Shown here: piece by piece, positions 1 to 6,774 of the stretch | Layout: the number at the start of each line of letters is the position of its first letter | How positions within the stretch are numbered: position 1 is the stretch's first letter | Source: Bacteroidales bacterium UBA1745 | Lineage (GTDB): Bacteria; Bacteroidota; Bacteroidia; Bacteroidales; UBA932 | Direction of reading: 5' to 3' | Length of the DNA stretch: 10,457 nucleotides | Assembly: GCA_002314885.1 (NCBI GenBank) | Contig: DCHT01000012.1 | Coordinates: forward strand, 1 to 10,457 | The notes under the pieces: model-generated | What the model was told of the DNA's origin: nothing | Seen by the model: only the letters and a program-made list of their open reading frames with translations | The model's database searches: none | Made by a program: the position numbers and the translations under genes

Positions 1-9
1 CGCTGGTTT

Positions 10-42
10 TGGCGCAGAAGTAGTGGCACTAGTTCTGCACCA
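10..42 (-). terminator. Hairpin just past the sigma-like gene
   Basis: An imperfect inverted repeat lies directly after the stop codon of the minus-strand gene. GCAGAA (14-19) pairs with TTCTGC (33-38) and TAGT (21-24) with ACTA (28-31), leaving loop GGC. There is a G/G mismatch between the two blocks, and an outer TGG/CCA pair (10-12 with 40-42) lies beyond a C/A mismatch. The position suits transcript 3'-end formation, but no run of T follows on the minus strand, so this is a possible terminator or 3'-protecting hairpin only. The window edge hides what lies beyond. Confidence 0.35.
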
Positions 43-44
43 CG

Positions 45-854
45 CTACTTGCGTGCCAAGCGCGCTACCATCAGGTTCAGCACGCGATCGAGGTCGAAGG
101 CTGGGTAGATTGGGTTGCGAGCTGGCTCGTCGACCGCCATAAACGAGTCGAAGAGATTGCCAACGCTGGCAGATTGGTAAGAAGCCACCCTGAAACGCAT
201 CTTGCTCTTGGCCAGGCCAGAAGGCTTTGGAAGTTCCACAGGACGGCTCTCTTCCATCACGCAGTAATTAACAGCACTCTCCTCCTCGTAAAGATCCAGA
301 TACTGATCGCGGGTGACGCCCATCAGAGCCGGCAGACGGTCGATGATGCGGCTCTTGCGGACGCAGACGTAATTCTGGCTGATGCCGAGCACGCCCGCCG
401 CGATGGCAGCGTAGGCGTCGCCCTTCTCCATATAGAGAGAAATGATGGTCTGGTCGGACGGCGAAAGCTTTTCGATGGCGCTGCGCAGCTTCCACTTCAG
501 CGTAGCAAGCGCAGAAGACGGGATGGCAGACGCGATCTCATCTATATCCCTATCCACATAAGGATCTGAATCACAATCACATACAGTCTTATTCTCTTTT
601 TCGAGCGCATCCACAACCTCGTTGTGCACCACGGTCGAAAGGAAGGTCTTCAGCTTCGCGCCGCGAGTCTGGTCATACTTATTATATACTTTCTGAAGCG
701 CCTCGAGCACCGCCGTATCCACGACATAGTCCAAATCCACCTTCGGATTCACGCCTCCGAGGGTCTTGATCGTCTTGCCGAGTGTGGCAGATGCCATCTC
801 CTTGGCCGTTTCATAGTAAAGTGCGCAGAATTCCTGCCAGCTGTAAGTGTCCAT
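45..854 (-). CDS. Sigma-70-family-like RNA polymerase sigma factor with C-terminal extension
   Basis: The 269-residue protein has the layout of a small sigma-70-family factor, which would direct RNA polymerase to a set of promoters in the cytoplasm. Residues about 45-90 resemble region 2, with a helix ending YNKYDQTRGAKLKTFL and then NEVVDALEKENK, matching the usual pattern of an Asp/Arg-Gly turn, an aromatic helix and a basic end. Residues about 121-176 resemble region 4: an AIEKLSPSDQTIISLYMEKG helix, then AAIAAGVLGISQNYVCVRKSRI as the helix-turn-helix. The linker (91-110) is acidic. Unlike typical ECF factors of 160-200 residues, about 90 further residues (177-269) follow, rich in charged residues and without a motif I know. 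The start is ATG; no clear TAnnTTTG was found upstream. It is divergent from sbcDC. It could also be a sigma-like DNA-binding regulator that no longer acts as a sigma factor. The family call is by pattern. Confidence 0.68.
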   Translation of the reverse strand: MDTYSWQEFCALYYETAKEMASATLGKTIKTLGGVNPKVDLDYVVDTAVLEALQKVYNKYDQTRGAKLKTFLSTVVHNEVVDALEKENKTVCDCDSDPYVDRDIDEIASAIPSSALATLKWKLRSAIEKLSPSDQTIISLYMEKGDAYAAIAAGVLGISQNYVCVRKSRIIDRLPALMGVTRDQYLDLYEEESAVNYCVMEESRPVELPKPSGLAKSKMRFRVASYQSASVGNLFDSFMAVDEPARNPIYPAFDLDRVLNLMVARLARK

Positions 855-997
855 CGTCGTGTCTCCGGAATTAAAATGTTAACAAACTCAATGGCTAAAA
901 TAGCAATTACACTATTTAATACTGATATGCACCGCACAAATTACAAATCAGCAATCTCAATTTGTCGTTGCGATTACAATATTAACGAAAAATGAGG

Positions 998-1005
998 TAA
1001 ATTTG
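998..1005 (+). promoter_or_regulatory. Candidate sbcDC promoter, -7 element TAAATTTG
   Basis: TAAATTTG matches the Bacteroidota -7 consensus TAnnTTTG exactly. Transcription would start near 1012 and give a leader of about 53 bases before the sbcD ATG. No good TTTG lies 19-20 bases upstream; the closest TTG (968-970) is 27 bases away. The call therefore rests on the -7 box and its position. Confidence 0.5.
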
Positions 1006-1023
1006 ACTAGAAGAGGTAACACG

Positions 1024-1039
1024 ACTGACTATTGTCAGT
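1024..1039 (+). other. Hairpin or operator-like inverted repeat in the sbcD leader
   Basis: ACTGAC (1024-1029) and GTCAGT (1034-1039) form a perfect 6-bp stem with a TATT loop, 25 bases before the sbcD ATG and downstream of the predicted transcription start. It could be an mRNA hairpin that affects translation, or a dyad bound by a repressor. No T run follows, so it is not a terminator. Confidence 0.35.
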
Positions 1040-1064
1040 ATAAAGTGGTGTAAACGTAAGAAAA

Positions 1065-2186
1065 ATGAAGTTCATTCATCTCTCAGACTTGCATATAGGC
1101 AAGAGCGTATCGAGCAAATCGATGCTTGACGAGCAGCGCAACATACTGTTCAACCAGATCATTCCAGCCATCAACGAGACGGCTCCGGACGGCATAATCA
1201 TCGCCGGAGACGTGTTTGACAGGGCAAATCCGGCCGCCGAGGCCATCGCCCTCTTCGACGATTTTCTCGTTGAACTCGCCAATCTCCCGAAGAAAGCCGA
1301 GATCTTCATCATCAGCGGCAACCACGACGGTGCGGAGCGCATCGCCTATGGTTCGAGGATTATGGATCGCAGCGGCATCCACCTCTCCCCTGTCTATGAC
1401 GGCAAGGTCAAGCCATACACTATGCGCGACGAAAACGGCGAACTGGACGTGTATATGCTGCCTTTCATCAAGAAGGCGACTGTCAAATACTACTTCCCGG
1501 ATGTCGAAATCAACAGAGAAAACGACTCCGTGGCACAGGCGGTCAAGGCAATGGAAGCGGACCCGGAAAGGAGGAATGTGCTCGTGGCGCACCAGTTCGT
1601 GGACGGCGCCAGCGTATCCGGCTCCGAGGAAGGCAACGTGGGCGGTCTGGACGCGGTCAGCACCGACATCTTCGACGACTTCGACTATGTGGCACTGGGC
1701 CATATCCACGGTCCTCAGGACCTCGCCAAGGGCATCAGGTACTGCGGCAGCCCGCTCAAGTACTCCTTCTCCGAGGTGAATCACGAGAAGAGCATCTCCG
1801 TGGTCGAAATCGGCGCCAAAGGTCAGGTAAAAGTCACTGAAATACCTCTCAAGCCGATGAACGACTGGTACGACCTGCGCGGCAAATTCGAGGAAATAAT
1901 CAGCCCTGCCTACAGGGCTGCGCATCCGGAGTATGAATATGGCTATCTGCGCATCACCCTCACCGATGAAAACGACGTCATAGACGGCTACAAGAGCCTT
2001 CAGGCGGTATTCCACAATATGATGGAACTCCACTACGACAACTCCCGCACACAGGCCCTCGGCATCGTGGACGGCGGCGACGCGGCGAACAAGACGGACG
2101 AAGAACTCATCTGCGAACTCTTCGAACTGCAGAACGGCCGAAAATTGAACGACGAGGAAATCGAATATATCAGAAAATTCATCTAA
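1065..2186 (+). CDS. sbcD: Exonuclease SbcCD, subunit D (Mre11-like nuclease)
   Basis: This is the nuclease half of the SbcCD (Mre11-Rad50) complex, which cuts DNA hairpins and processes blocked or protein-bound double-strand ends. The 373-residue protein has all the metallophosphoesterase motifs in order: DLHIG (D8, H10), GDVFDR (D49), GNHD (N86, H87), VAHQF (H176) and GHIH (H213, H215). These are the two-metal ligands. A capping domain follows from about residue 260, and the C-terminal end (ELFELQNGRKLNDEEIEYI) is the stretch that in this family contacts the SbcC coiled coil. Length is usual for the family. The ATG is preceded by A-rich sequence and not by a Shine-Dalgarno site, as is normal in Bacteroidota. 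It is the first gene of an operon with sbcC, which begins on the base after its TAA, so translation is probably coupled. No defects seen. Confidence 0.96.
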   Translation: MKFIHLSDLHIGKSVSSKSMLDEQRNILFNQIIPAINETAPDGIIIAGDVFDRANPAAEAIALFDDFLVELANLPKKAEIFIISGNHDGAERIAYGSRIMDRSGIHLSPVYDGKVKPYTMRDENGELDVYMLPFIKKATVKYYFPDVEINRENDSVAQAVKAMEADPERRNVLVAHQFVDGASVSGSEEGNVGGLDAVSTDIFDDFDYVALGHIHGPQDLAKGIRYCGSPLKYSFSEVNHEKSISVVEIGAKGQVKVTEIPLKPMNDWYDLRGKFEEIISPAYRAAHPEYEYGYLRITLTDENDVIDGYKSLQAVFHNMMELHYDNSRTQALGIVDGGDAANKTDEELICELFELQNGRKLNDEEIEYIRKFI

Positions 2187-4955
2187 ATGAGACCTATAGA
2201 ACTTACAATATCCGCATTCGGCTCATATAAGGGCACCGAAACCATCGACTTCAACAAGCTCGGAGCGCAGGGCGTATTCCTCATTTCCGGCGAGACAGGA
2301 GCCGGCAAGACCACCATTTTCGACGCTATCTGCTACGCCCTCTTCGGTGAGGCCAGCGGCAATTCCCGCGACGGCAAGATGCTGCGTTCTGAATACGCCG
2401 CTCCGACCGACAGGACCTTCGTGAAAATGAAGTTCGAATACGCCGGCAAGGAGTACACAATCGAGCGCTGGCTTGCATACGCAAGACCTTCAGGAAGGCG
2501 TTCCAGGAACGAATTTGGCGAGCTCGTGGACGGCACGACCGGAGTTAAAGCTGGCGCAACACTCGAAATCGCCGGCGAGCCTACTATCAGCGACATCAAT
2601 GCCGTGAACGAGAAAATTGCCAATATTCTCGGCATCAACTACAAGCAGTTCACCAAGATTGGGATGCTGCCTCAGGGAGAATTCCAGAAGCTGCTCCAGG
2701 ACAATAATGAGGAAAAGAAACAGATTCTCAGACAGATCTTCAAGACCGAAAGGTTCAACAACATAGCCTTCAGGATAAACGAAGACGCCAAGGCCCTCGA
2801 CGGCAAGTCAAAGGACAAGGAGAAGGCTATCAGGACTCATCTTGAGACCGTTCGCGGCGATGAGAGTTCAGAGAAATATGTGGCCTTCAGAGGCCTTATG
2901 GACGAATATGAGGACCCTGTGGCACAGCTCGAGGGTGTACTTGAGGCGGTCAGGGAAATCATTGCCGAAGACAAGGCGATCGAGGCAGATTCGCATAAGC
3001 AGAGGGAGGAGTTCTACAAGCAGGAGACCGAGCAGAAACTGCGTCGTCAGAAGGTCGTGGACAATGAGACGAACAAGGTAGCCCGCGTCAGGAAGCAGGG
3101 CGAATTGGAGAAACTCAATGCCGCACTCTCCCCTCTCCAGGAGGATCTCGCAAAGAATGAGAAGAGAGCTCAGAATCGCGATGCTGCAGTCCGGAGGCAA
3201 AAGGAAATCGAGCTTGAACTGCCGAAATACAAAGAGGCAGACGCACTTCAGAAGGAACTGATAAACAGGGAGAAAGAGCTCGCCAAAGCAAAAGATATTC
3301 TCGCTCGGAACATCACTAGAAGAGATGCTCTCAGCAAGGAAATCGTGGCTGCGGAAAATGAGCAGAAGAGCCTCGCTGGCTGCGACGTCAAGCGTGCCGA
3401 TGTGGAGCGCGCCGGCAAGGATGTACGTACACTCCTGGACAAGATTGCACAAGCCGAAACAGAGCAGAAAAACTATGCTCAGGCCGTTGCAGACCATAAT
3501 TCAATAGAGAAGGACGCCGCAGATATTCTCAATGCCAAGAAGGAGGCAAATCAGCGCTACACAGAGCTGTCTACCCTCTTCCTGATGTCCCAGGCTGGCA
3601 TTATGGCCCAGGCCCTCGAGGACGGCAAAGCTTGTCCTGTGTGCGGTTCCATCCACCACCCGGTGAAGGCAGAACTGGCTGCAGACGCCCCTACACAGGA
3701 GGCGGTCAACAAGGCTAAAAAAGCATCCGATGAAGCCGACTTGAAAGCCCAGGCAGCCAGCAACAGATGCGCGCAGTCAAAGGGCAAATTGGAGGAATTC
3801 AGAGCCACAATCACGAAGGCAGCCGAAGAACTCGCTAAGGAGCAGGGCGGCAAGGACAAGGCGACTCTGGAAGCGGAGAGGAATGCCCTCTTAGAACAGT
3901 ACAAACTGCTCGACAACCAGTGCAAGAGGCTCGCTGACCTGAACATATCCCTGCCGAAGAAGAGGACTGAAGTGGCCGCCCTCAACGAGGCTATCCAGAA
4001 GGACAACAGCCAGGCCCAAGAGTCCGTTCTCAAGGTCGAAAAAGCCAAACTGGAGACCATCAGAAAGGGTCTTGCCTTCGAAAATGAAGCAAAGGCCAAC
4101 GAGGAAATCGCCCGCCAGAAGCAGATAGCTGCGAACTTCCAGAAGGCTATCGAAGCTGCCATCAAGAATGAGAGCGACTGCCGCAATAACATCTCTGCAG
4201 CCAAGGCCGCCATCGAACAGCTCAGTAAGCAGATCGACGAGAAGTTGGAGTCCGACCTGAAGGTCATCGACGATGCCATCACGGCAGCTATGGACGGCAA
4301 GGTCAAAGCCGAAAAGAAGTACACTGCAGCCGCCTCAAGGCTCAGCATCAACGAGCCGGCCCTGACCAAAGTCAAGGCTATGTTCGAAGCGCAGAAGGAG
4401 CTCCTCAAGGAACTCGCCTGGAAGCAGAACATCGCCAAGACCATCTGTGGCGGCCTCAACGGCAAGCAGAGGATCGAACTGGAGACCTACGCCCAGATGG
4501 AATACTTCAGGCGTATCCTCTACAAGGCATCCCAGCGTATGATTATGATGTCCAACGGCCAGTACGAACTCGTCAGGGAGGAGCAGGCGGAGAACCTCAA
4601 CAGCAAGACCGGTCTGGGCATCTGCGTACTGGACCACTACAGCGGCAAGACACGCTCAGTCAAGTCCCTCTCCGGCGGTGAGACCTTCCTCGCTTCCCTC
4701 GCCCTGGCCCTCGGCCTCTCCGACGAGACCCAGTCCAGCGCCGGCGGCGTCAAGATCGACACTATGTTCATCGACGAGGGCTTCGGCAGCCTCAGCCCGG
4801 ACGTGCTCAAGCTCGCGCTTAAGACCCTTCAGGACCTCGCCGACAAGGGCACCCTCATCGGCCTCATCTCCCACGTCGAGGGTATGAAGGACCTCTACCA
4901 GCGCATCGACGTAATCAAGACTCCGTCCGGTGGTTCCACTATCGTACAGAGCTGA
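2187..4955 (+). CDS. sbcC: Exonuclease SbcCD, subunit C (Rad50/SMC-like ATPase)
   Basis: The 922-residue partner of SbcD is an SMC-like ATPase that clamps DNA ends and controls the nuclease. The N-terminal ATPase half carries the Walker A motif GETGAGKTT (residues 35-43), and the usual Q-loop region MLPQGEFQKLL follows at about 160-170. Two long charged, Glu/Lys/Ala-rich coiled-coil arms (about 180-470 and 500-790) flank a central zinc hook, CPVCGS (C483 and C486), through which two molecules join. The C-terminal half has the ABC signature SLSGGE (827-832) and Walker B MFIDEG with D863 and catalytic E864, then the D-loop SLSPDVL. The protein is complete and of normal-to-slightly-short length for a SbcC. 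The ATG directly abuts the sbcD stop. The HD hydrolase gene follows 48 bases after its TGA. Confidence 0.96.
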   Translation: MRPIELTISAFGSYKGTETIDFNKLGAQGVFLISGETGAGKTTIFDAICYALFGEASGNSRDGKMLRSEYAAPTDRTFVKMKFEYAGKEYTIERWLAYARPSGRRSRNEFGELVDGTTGVKAGATLEIAGEPTISDINAVNEKIANILGINYKQFTKIGMLPQGEFQKLLQDNNEEKKQILRQIFKTERFNNIAFRINEDAKALDGKSKDKEKAIRTHLETVRGDESSEKYVAFRGLMDEYEDPVAQLEGVLEAVREIIAEDKAIEADSHKQREEFYKQETEQKLRRQKVVDNETNKVARVRKQGELEKLNAALSPLQEDLAKNEKRAQNRDAAVRRQKEIELELPKYKEADALQKELINREKELAKAKDILARNITRRDALSKEIVAAENEQKSLAGCDVKRADVERAGKDVRTLLDKIAQAETEQKNYAQAVADHNSIEKDAADILNAKKEANQRYTELSTLFLMSQAGIMAQALEDGKACPVCGSIHHPVKAELAADAPTQEAVNKAKKASDEADLKAQAASNRCAQSKGKLEEFRATITKAAEELAKEQGGKDKATLEAERNALLEQYKLLDNQCKRLADLNISLPKKRTEVAALNEAIQKDNSQAQESVLKVEKAKLETIRKGLAFENEAKANEEIARQKQIAANFQKAIEAAIKNESDCRNNISAAKAAIEQLSKQIDEKLESDLKVIDDAITAAMDGKVKAEKKYTAAASRLSINEPALTKVKAMFEAQKELLKELAWKQNIAKTICGGLNGKQRIELETYAQMEYFRRILYKASQRMIMMSNGQYELVREEQAENLNSKTGLGICVLDHYSGKTRSVKSLSGGETFLASLALALGLSDETQSSAGGVKIDTMFIDEGFGSLSPDVLKLALKTLQDLADKGTLIGLISHVEGMKDLYQRIDVIKTPSGGSTIVQS

Positions 4956-5003
4956 TTCGGAAGAATTTCGTAACTTTATTGCCCAGCAGAAGTATTGATA
5001 GGT

Positions 5004-5669
5004 ATGAATATCAACAACGACAGACTCAACTTCTTCCTCAGGAAGATGAAGCACATCCCGGCGGAAGACCGTCAGGCTGTGGCCCAAAGGGCGATTGAAA
5101 ATCAGGACCGAATCTATGCTCTGCTGCGTTCTACGGGCGAAAAGGGCATCGAGGAACTCATCGCGGACATACACGCGAGCAACTTCTCTGCGACCCATCC
5201 GCACCGTCACCACCACTATGCGACAGGTCTTATGGAGCACCTGATCGGAACCTACGAGGCAATGGCCGAGTACGCAGCCATCTTCGAGGAAAAGGGCATA
5301 CACACCGACCCCAAGGAGGTCATACTCGTGGGCCTGCTCCACGACCTCTGTGATGCTAAACTTGACAAGTGGGACAGCATCGAACACGGTCGCCACGCCA
5401 TCCGCTCAGCGGCCATCGTGCAGAAGTATCTGCCAGATGTGAGTGAGGAGGTTCTCGGAGCCATCAGAGGCCATATGGGCATTGCCTCCAAGGCTTTCTT
5501 CGAAGACTTCAGCAACCAGGCACGCCTCCATCCGCTGCGCGCACTCGTGCTCCTCTCCGACTCTCAGGACGCTGCAAGGTTCCCCGAGAGCAACCACTTC
5601 GAGCAGCCGATCGGCATCCGAGGCCTCGCCCTCGCCGCCCTGCGCGCCGCCCAGCTGGCGACGCTGTAG
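5004..5669 (+). CDS. HD-domain phosphohydrolase, third gene of the sbcDC operon
   Basis: A 221-residue soluble protein with a metal-dependent HD domain. The N-terminal 55 residues are helical and charged. The domain then shows a histidine cluster HPHRHHHY (65-72) followed by ATGLMEHL, the HD pair in LLHDLCDA (H113, D114), GHMG (H157) and LLSDSQDAAR (D186 or D189). These are in the order of HD phosphohydrolases. HD enzymes of this kind hydrolyse nucleotides, cyclic nucleotides or RNA ends; the substrate here cannot be read from sequence. The HH..xGL..H, LLHDL and H.G spacing recalls the HD half of Bacillus YhaM, a 3'-5' exonuclease, but the OB fold of YhaM is not apparent. I chose ATG at 5004; TTG at 4995 would add only three residues. 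With a 48-base gap and the same strand it is probably co-transcribed with sbcDC, although TAACTTTA (4971-4978) might be a weak internal -7 box. Confidence 0.82.
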   Translation: MNINNDRLNFFLRKMKHIPAEDRQAVAQRAIENQDRIYALLRSTGEKGIEELIADIHASNFSATHPHRHHHYATGLMEHLIGTYEAMAEYAAIFEEKGIHTDPKEVILVGLLHDLCDAKLDKWDSIEHGRHAIRSAAIVQKYLPDVSEEVLGAIRGHMGIASKAFFEDFSNQARLHPLRALVLLSDSQDAARFPESNHFEQPIGIRGLALAALRAAQLATL

Positions 5670-5710
5670 GGGCCTCCCTGTTGGCTATGCTGTAATCCAC
5701 TGAAAACTCA

Positions 5711-5758
5711 AAATTTCCGACTAGTCGCTCCTATTTAACAGCGACTAGTCGGAAATTT
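5711..5758. terminator. Perfect 19-bp inverted repeat between convergent genes, likely bidirectional terminator
   Basis: Arms 5711-5729 and 5740-5758 are exact reverse complements around a 10-base loop (5730-5739). AAATTT closes both ends, so each strand reads a short A-rich lead, a GC-rich stem and a short T stretch (TTT). It lies 41 bases after the stop of the HD gene and 18 bases beyond the stop of the minus-strand gene, exactly where a two-way terminator is expected. Each arm contains the self-complementary decamer CGACTAGTCG (5718-5727 and 5742-5751), so the element is also a direct repeat and could be a protein-binding site. The T stretch is short for an intrinsic terminator. Confidence 0.7.
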
Positions 5759-5776
5759 CGTAGATCAGACAAAGGA

Positions 5777-6256
5777 CTAGAAATTGATCGCGAGACCGGA
5801 AGGCGTAGCGACGACGTTCATCTCCTTCTTGCCCTTGCAGTAAAGAACCGCACCGGCCACATAGAAAGGCACGGCAGCAGCAAAAGTAGTCAGTCCTGCG
5901 ATAGCACAAGTATTGTCCAGACCGCCGACTCCGATGCCGTAAAGCACTATACCGGTCGCAGAAAGGGCACCACCAGCACAGAGGAGACCGATACCCGTAT
6001 TCTTCATACGATAGGCACGCGCCGTGGTCTCGGCGGTGGTGAAATATTCGTCCTGCTGCATAATGGCCCTGACCTCAGCAGGGGTTATAGAAGACCTCTC
6101 ACTGATATAAGAATCAGTGGCATACGAAGCAGAAGCAAATCTCGAATCAGTGGAAGACTGAGCACGCATCGCGTACTGTGGAATATACTGCGCACTGGCA
6201 GGCAGAATGGCCAGGAAAAGAGCGGCCAGGATAGTTAAGAATGACTTTTTGTTCAT
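5777..6256 (-). CDS. Small exported membrane protein of unknown function
   Basis: A 159-residue protein that I cannot assign to a family. It begins with a clear Sec signal peptide: NKK, a hydrophobic core FLTILAALFLAIL, then ASA-Q, with cleavage expected after residue 22. Next comes a polar, Ser/Thr/Tyr-rich stretch (23-60) and a short acidic helix (ITPAEVRAIMQQDEYF). Two hydrophobic Gly/Ala-rich segments follow (about 86-108 and 117-139), joined by GVGGLDNT and containing single cysteines. After a KGKKE positive patch it ends in GLAINF; the terminal Phe is compatible with outer-membrane targeting, but no beta-barrel can be inferred. It is the last gene of the minus-strand block but has its own excellent promoter (6281-6312), so it is probably expressed independently of the polymerase-YolD pair. 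Confidence 0.75.
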   Translation of the reverse strand: MNKKSFLTILAALFLAILPASAQYIPQYAMRAQSSTDSRFASASYATDSYISERSSITPAEVRAIMQQDEYFTTAETTARAYRMKNTGIGLLCAGGALSATGIVLYGIGVGGLDNTCAIAGLTTFAAAVPFYVAGAVLYCKGKKEMNVVATPSGLAINF

Positions 6257-6280
6257 AGGTATTAATAGTTATTGCAATCC

Positions 6281-6312
6281 CAAAGGTAGGAAAAGAGGCC
6301 CGAAAAAGCAAA
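6281..6312 (-). promoter_or_regulatory. Strong Bacteroidota-type promoter for the small exported protein
   Basis: Read on the minus strand, TTTG (6312-6309) is followed after 20 bases by TACCTTTG (6288-6281). This matches the -33 / -7 consensus of the phylum in both boxes and in spacing. The start of transcription would be near 6274, with a leader of roughly 18 bases before the ATG at 6256. The -33 box begins one base beyond the stop codon of the YolD-like gene. Confidence 0.8.
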
Positions 6313-6313
6313 T

Positions 6314-6718
6314 CTACCCCAGCACGGTCATCTCCAGCATATCCCTCAGCGGAATGCACGTGTCATCGGCAAGCACCAGTGTCTTCTTCTCAAAATCGAC
6401 ATTGCGCACACGGCCTTCGAGGCTCTTATAGGCGCCTCCCTTCTTGCGACGATCGTGCACAAAATAACGGATACGGACGCTCGGACGCTCATTCAGACGG
6501 GTCAGCACCTCCTGCATCGCACAGTCGAGGCGATAGGCCTGCATCTCGTCCAGCTCCACCTGGTCGCCCGTCAGGCGGCCCGTCTCAGCCACCATCTCCT
6601 CGTAGCCGGTCAGAGCCGCGAAAGGCGCGAACTGGGCAGCCCTATCGCGGGACGACATCCGTGGATGCCGCTCCGACGTGTGGTGCTCAAGACCTATGAT
6701 ATCCCTATACTTATCCAT
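6314..6718 (-). CDS. YolD-like protein, partner of the Y-family polymerase
   Basis: A 134-residue protein resembling the YolD-like family, whose members lie beside UvrX/UmuC-type polymerases and are annotated as their accessory or regulatory partners. The recognisable part is HPRMSSRDRAAQFAPFAAL (18-36), the counterpart of the family's Arg-rich start followed by W/F-x-P-F-x-A-L, then the helix TGYEEMVAETGRLT. Residues 53-78 form a second helix (DEMQAYRLDCAMQEVLTRLN). The C-terminal half (80-134) is strand-rich, with IRYFVHD, GRVRNVDFEKKTLVLAD and IPLRDMLEM, like the small barrel at the end of this family. It lies 56 bases downstream of the polymerase gene on the same strand, with a hairpin between, so it is most likely in one transcript. 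Its biochemical role is not established in the family. Confidence 0.78.
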   Translation of the reverse strand: MDKYRDIIGLEHHTSERHPRMSSRDRAAQFAPFAALTGYEEMVAETGRLTGDQVELDEMQAYRLDCAMQEVLTRLNERPSVRIRYFVHDRRKKGGAYKSLEGRVRNVDFEKKTLVLADDTCIPLRDMLEMTVLG

Positions 6719-6734
6719 AATTATGCATATTCTT

Positions 6735-6766
6735 GACTACTTGCCGATAAAACCCGGCAAGTAGTC
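6735..6766 (-). other. Intercistronic hairpin between polymerase and YolD-like genes
   Basis: A perfect 12-bp stem is formed by 6735-6746 and 6755-6766 (GACTACTTGCCG and its complement) with an 8-base loop, 9 bases beyond the polymerase stop and 16 bases before the YolD-like ATG. Neither strand has a T run directly after the stem, so full intrinsic termination is unlikely. An RNA processing or stability element, or partial attenuation that sets the ratio of the two proteins, fits better. Confidence 0.55.
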
Positions 6767-6774
6767 CAAAATAT

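Larger units (their letters stand above)
855..1064. other. AT-rich divergent intergenic region
   Basis: These 210 bases separate the leftward sigma-like gene from the rightward sbcD. They are much richer in A and T than the genes. They hold a plausible plus-strand -7 element (998-1005), a small hairpin in the sbcD leader (1024-1039) and a separated inverted repeat ACAAATT (936-942) / AATTTGT (959-965). On the minus strand the nearest thing to a -7 element is TGAGTTTG (rc of 883-890), which misses the consensus at one base and has no -33 partner. I see no small gene here. Confidence 0.6.

Noticed and set aside
1083..2033. Long open reading frame (316 codons) antisense to sbcD
   Set aside because: It lies wholly opposite sbcD, whose motifs are all present. 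Its predicted protein shows no recognisable domain and reads as the antisense of GC-rich codons.
3557..4465. 302-codon open frame antisense to sbcC
   Set aside because: Its Ser/Ala/Leu-rich product is what the reverse frame of Lys/Glu/Ala coiled-coil codons gives; it has no promoter or homologous motif.
4971..4978. TAACTTTA as a promoter between sbcC and the HD gene
   Set aside because: It deviates from TAnnTTTG at the last base and has no -33 TTTG at 19-20 bases. Read-through from sbcDC explains expression.
4995..5003. TTG at 4995 as the start of the HD-domain gene
   Set aside because: It adds only Met-Ile-Gly before a normal ATG at 5004, which is the simpler choice.
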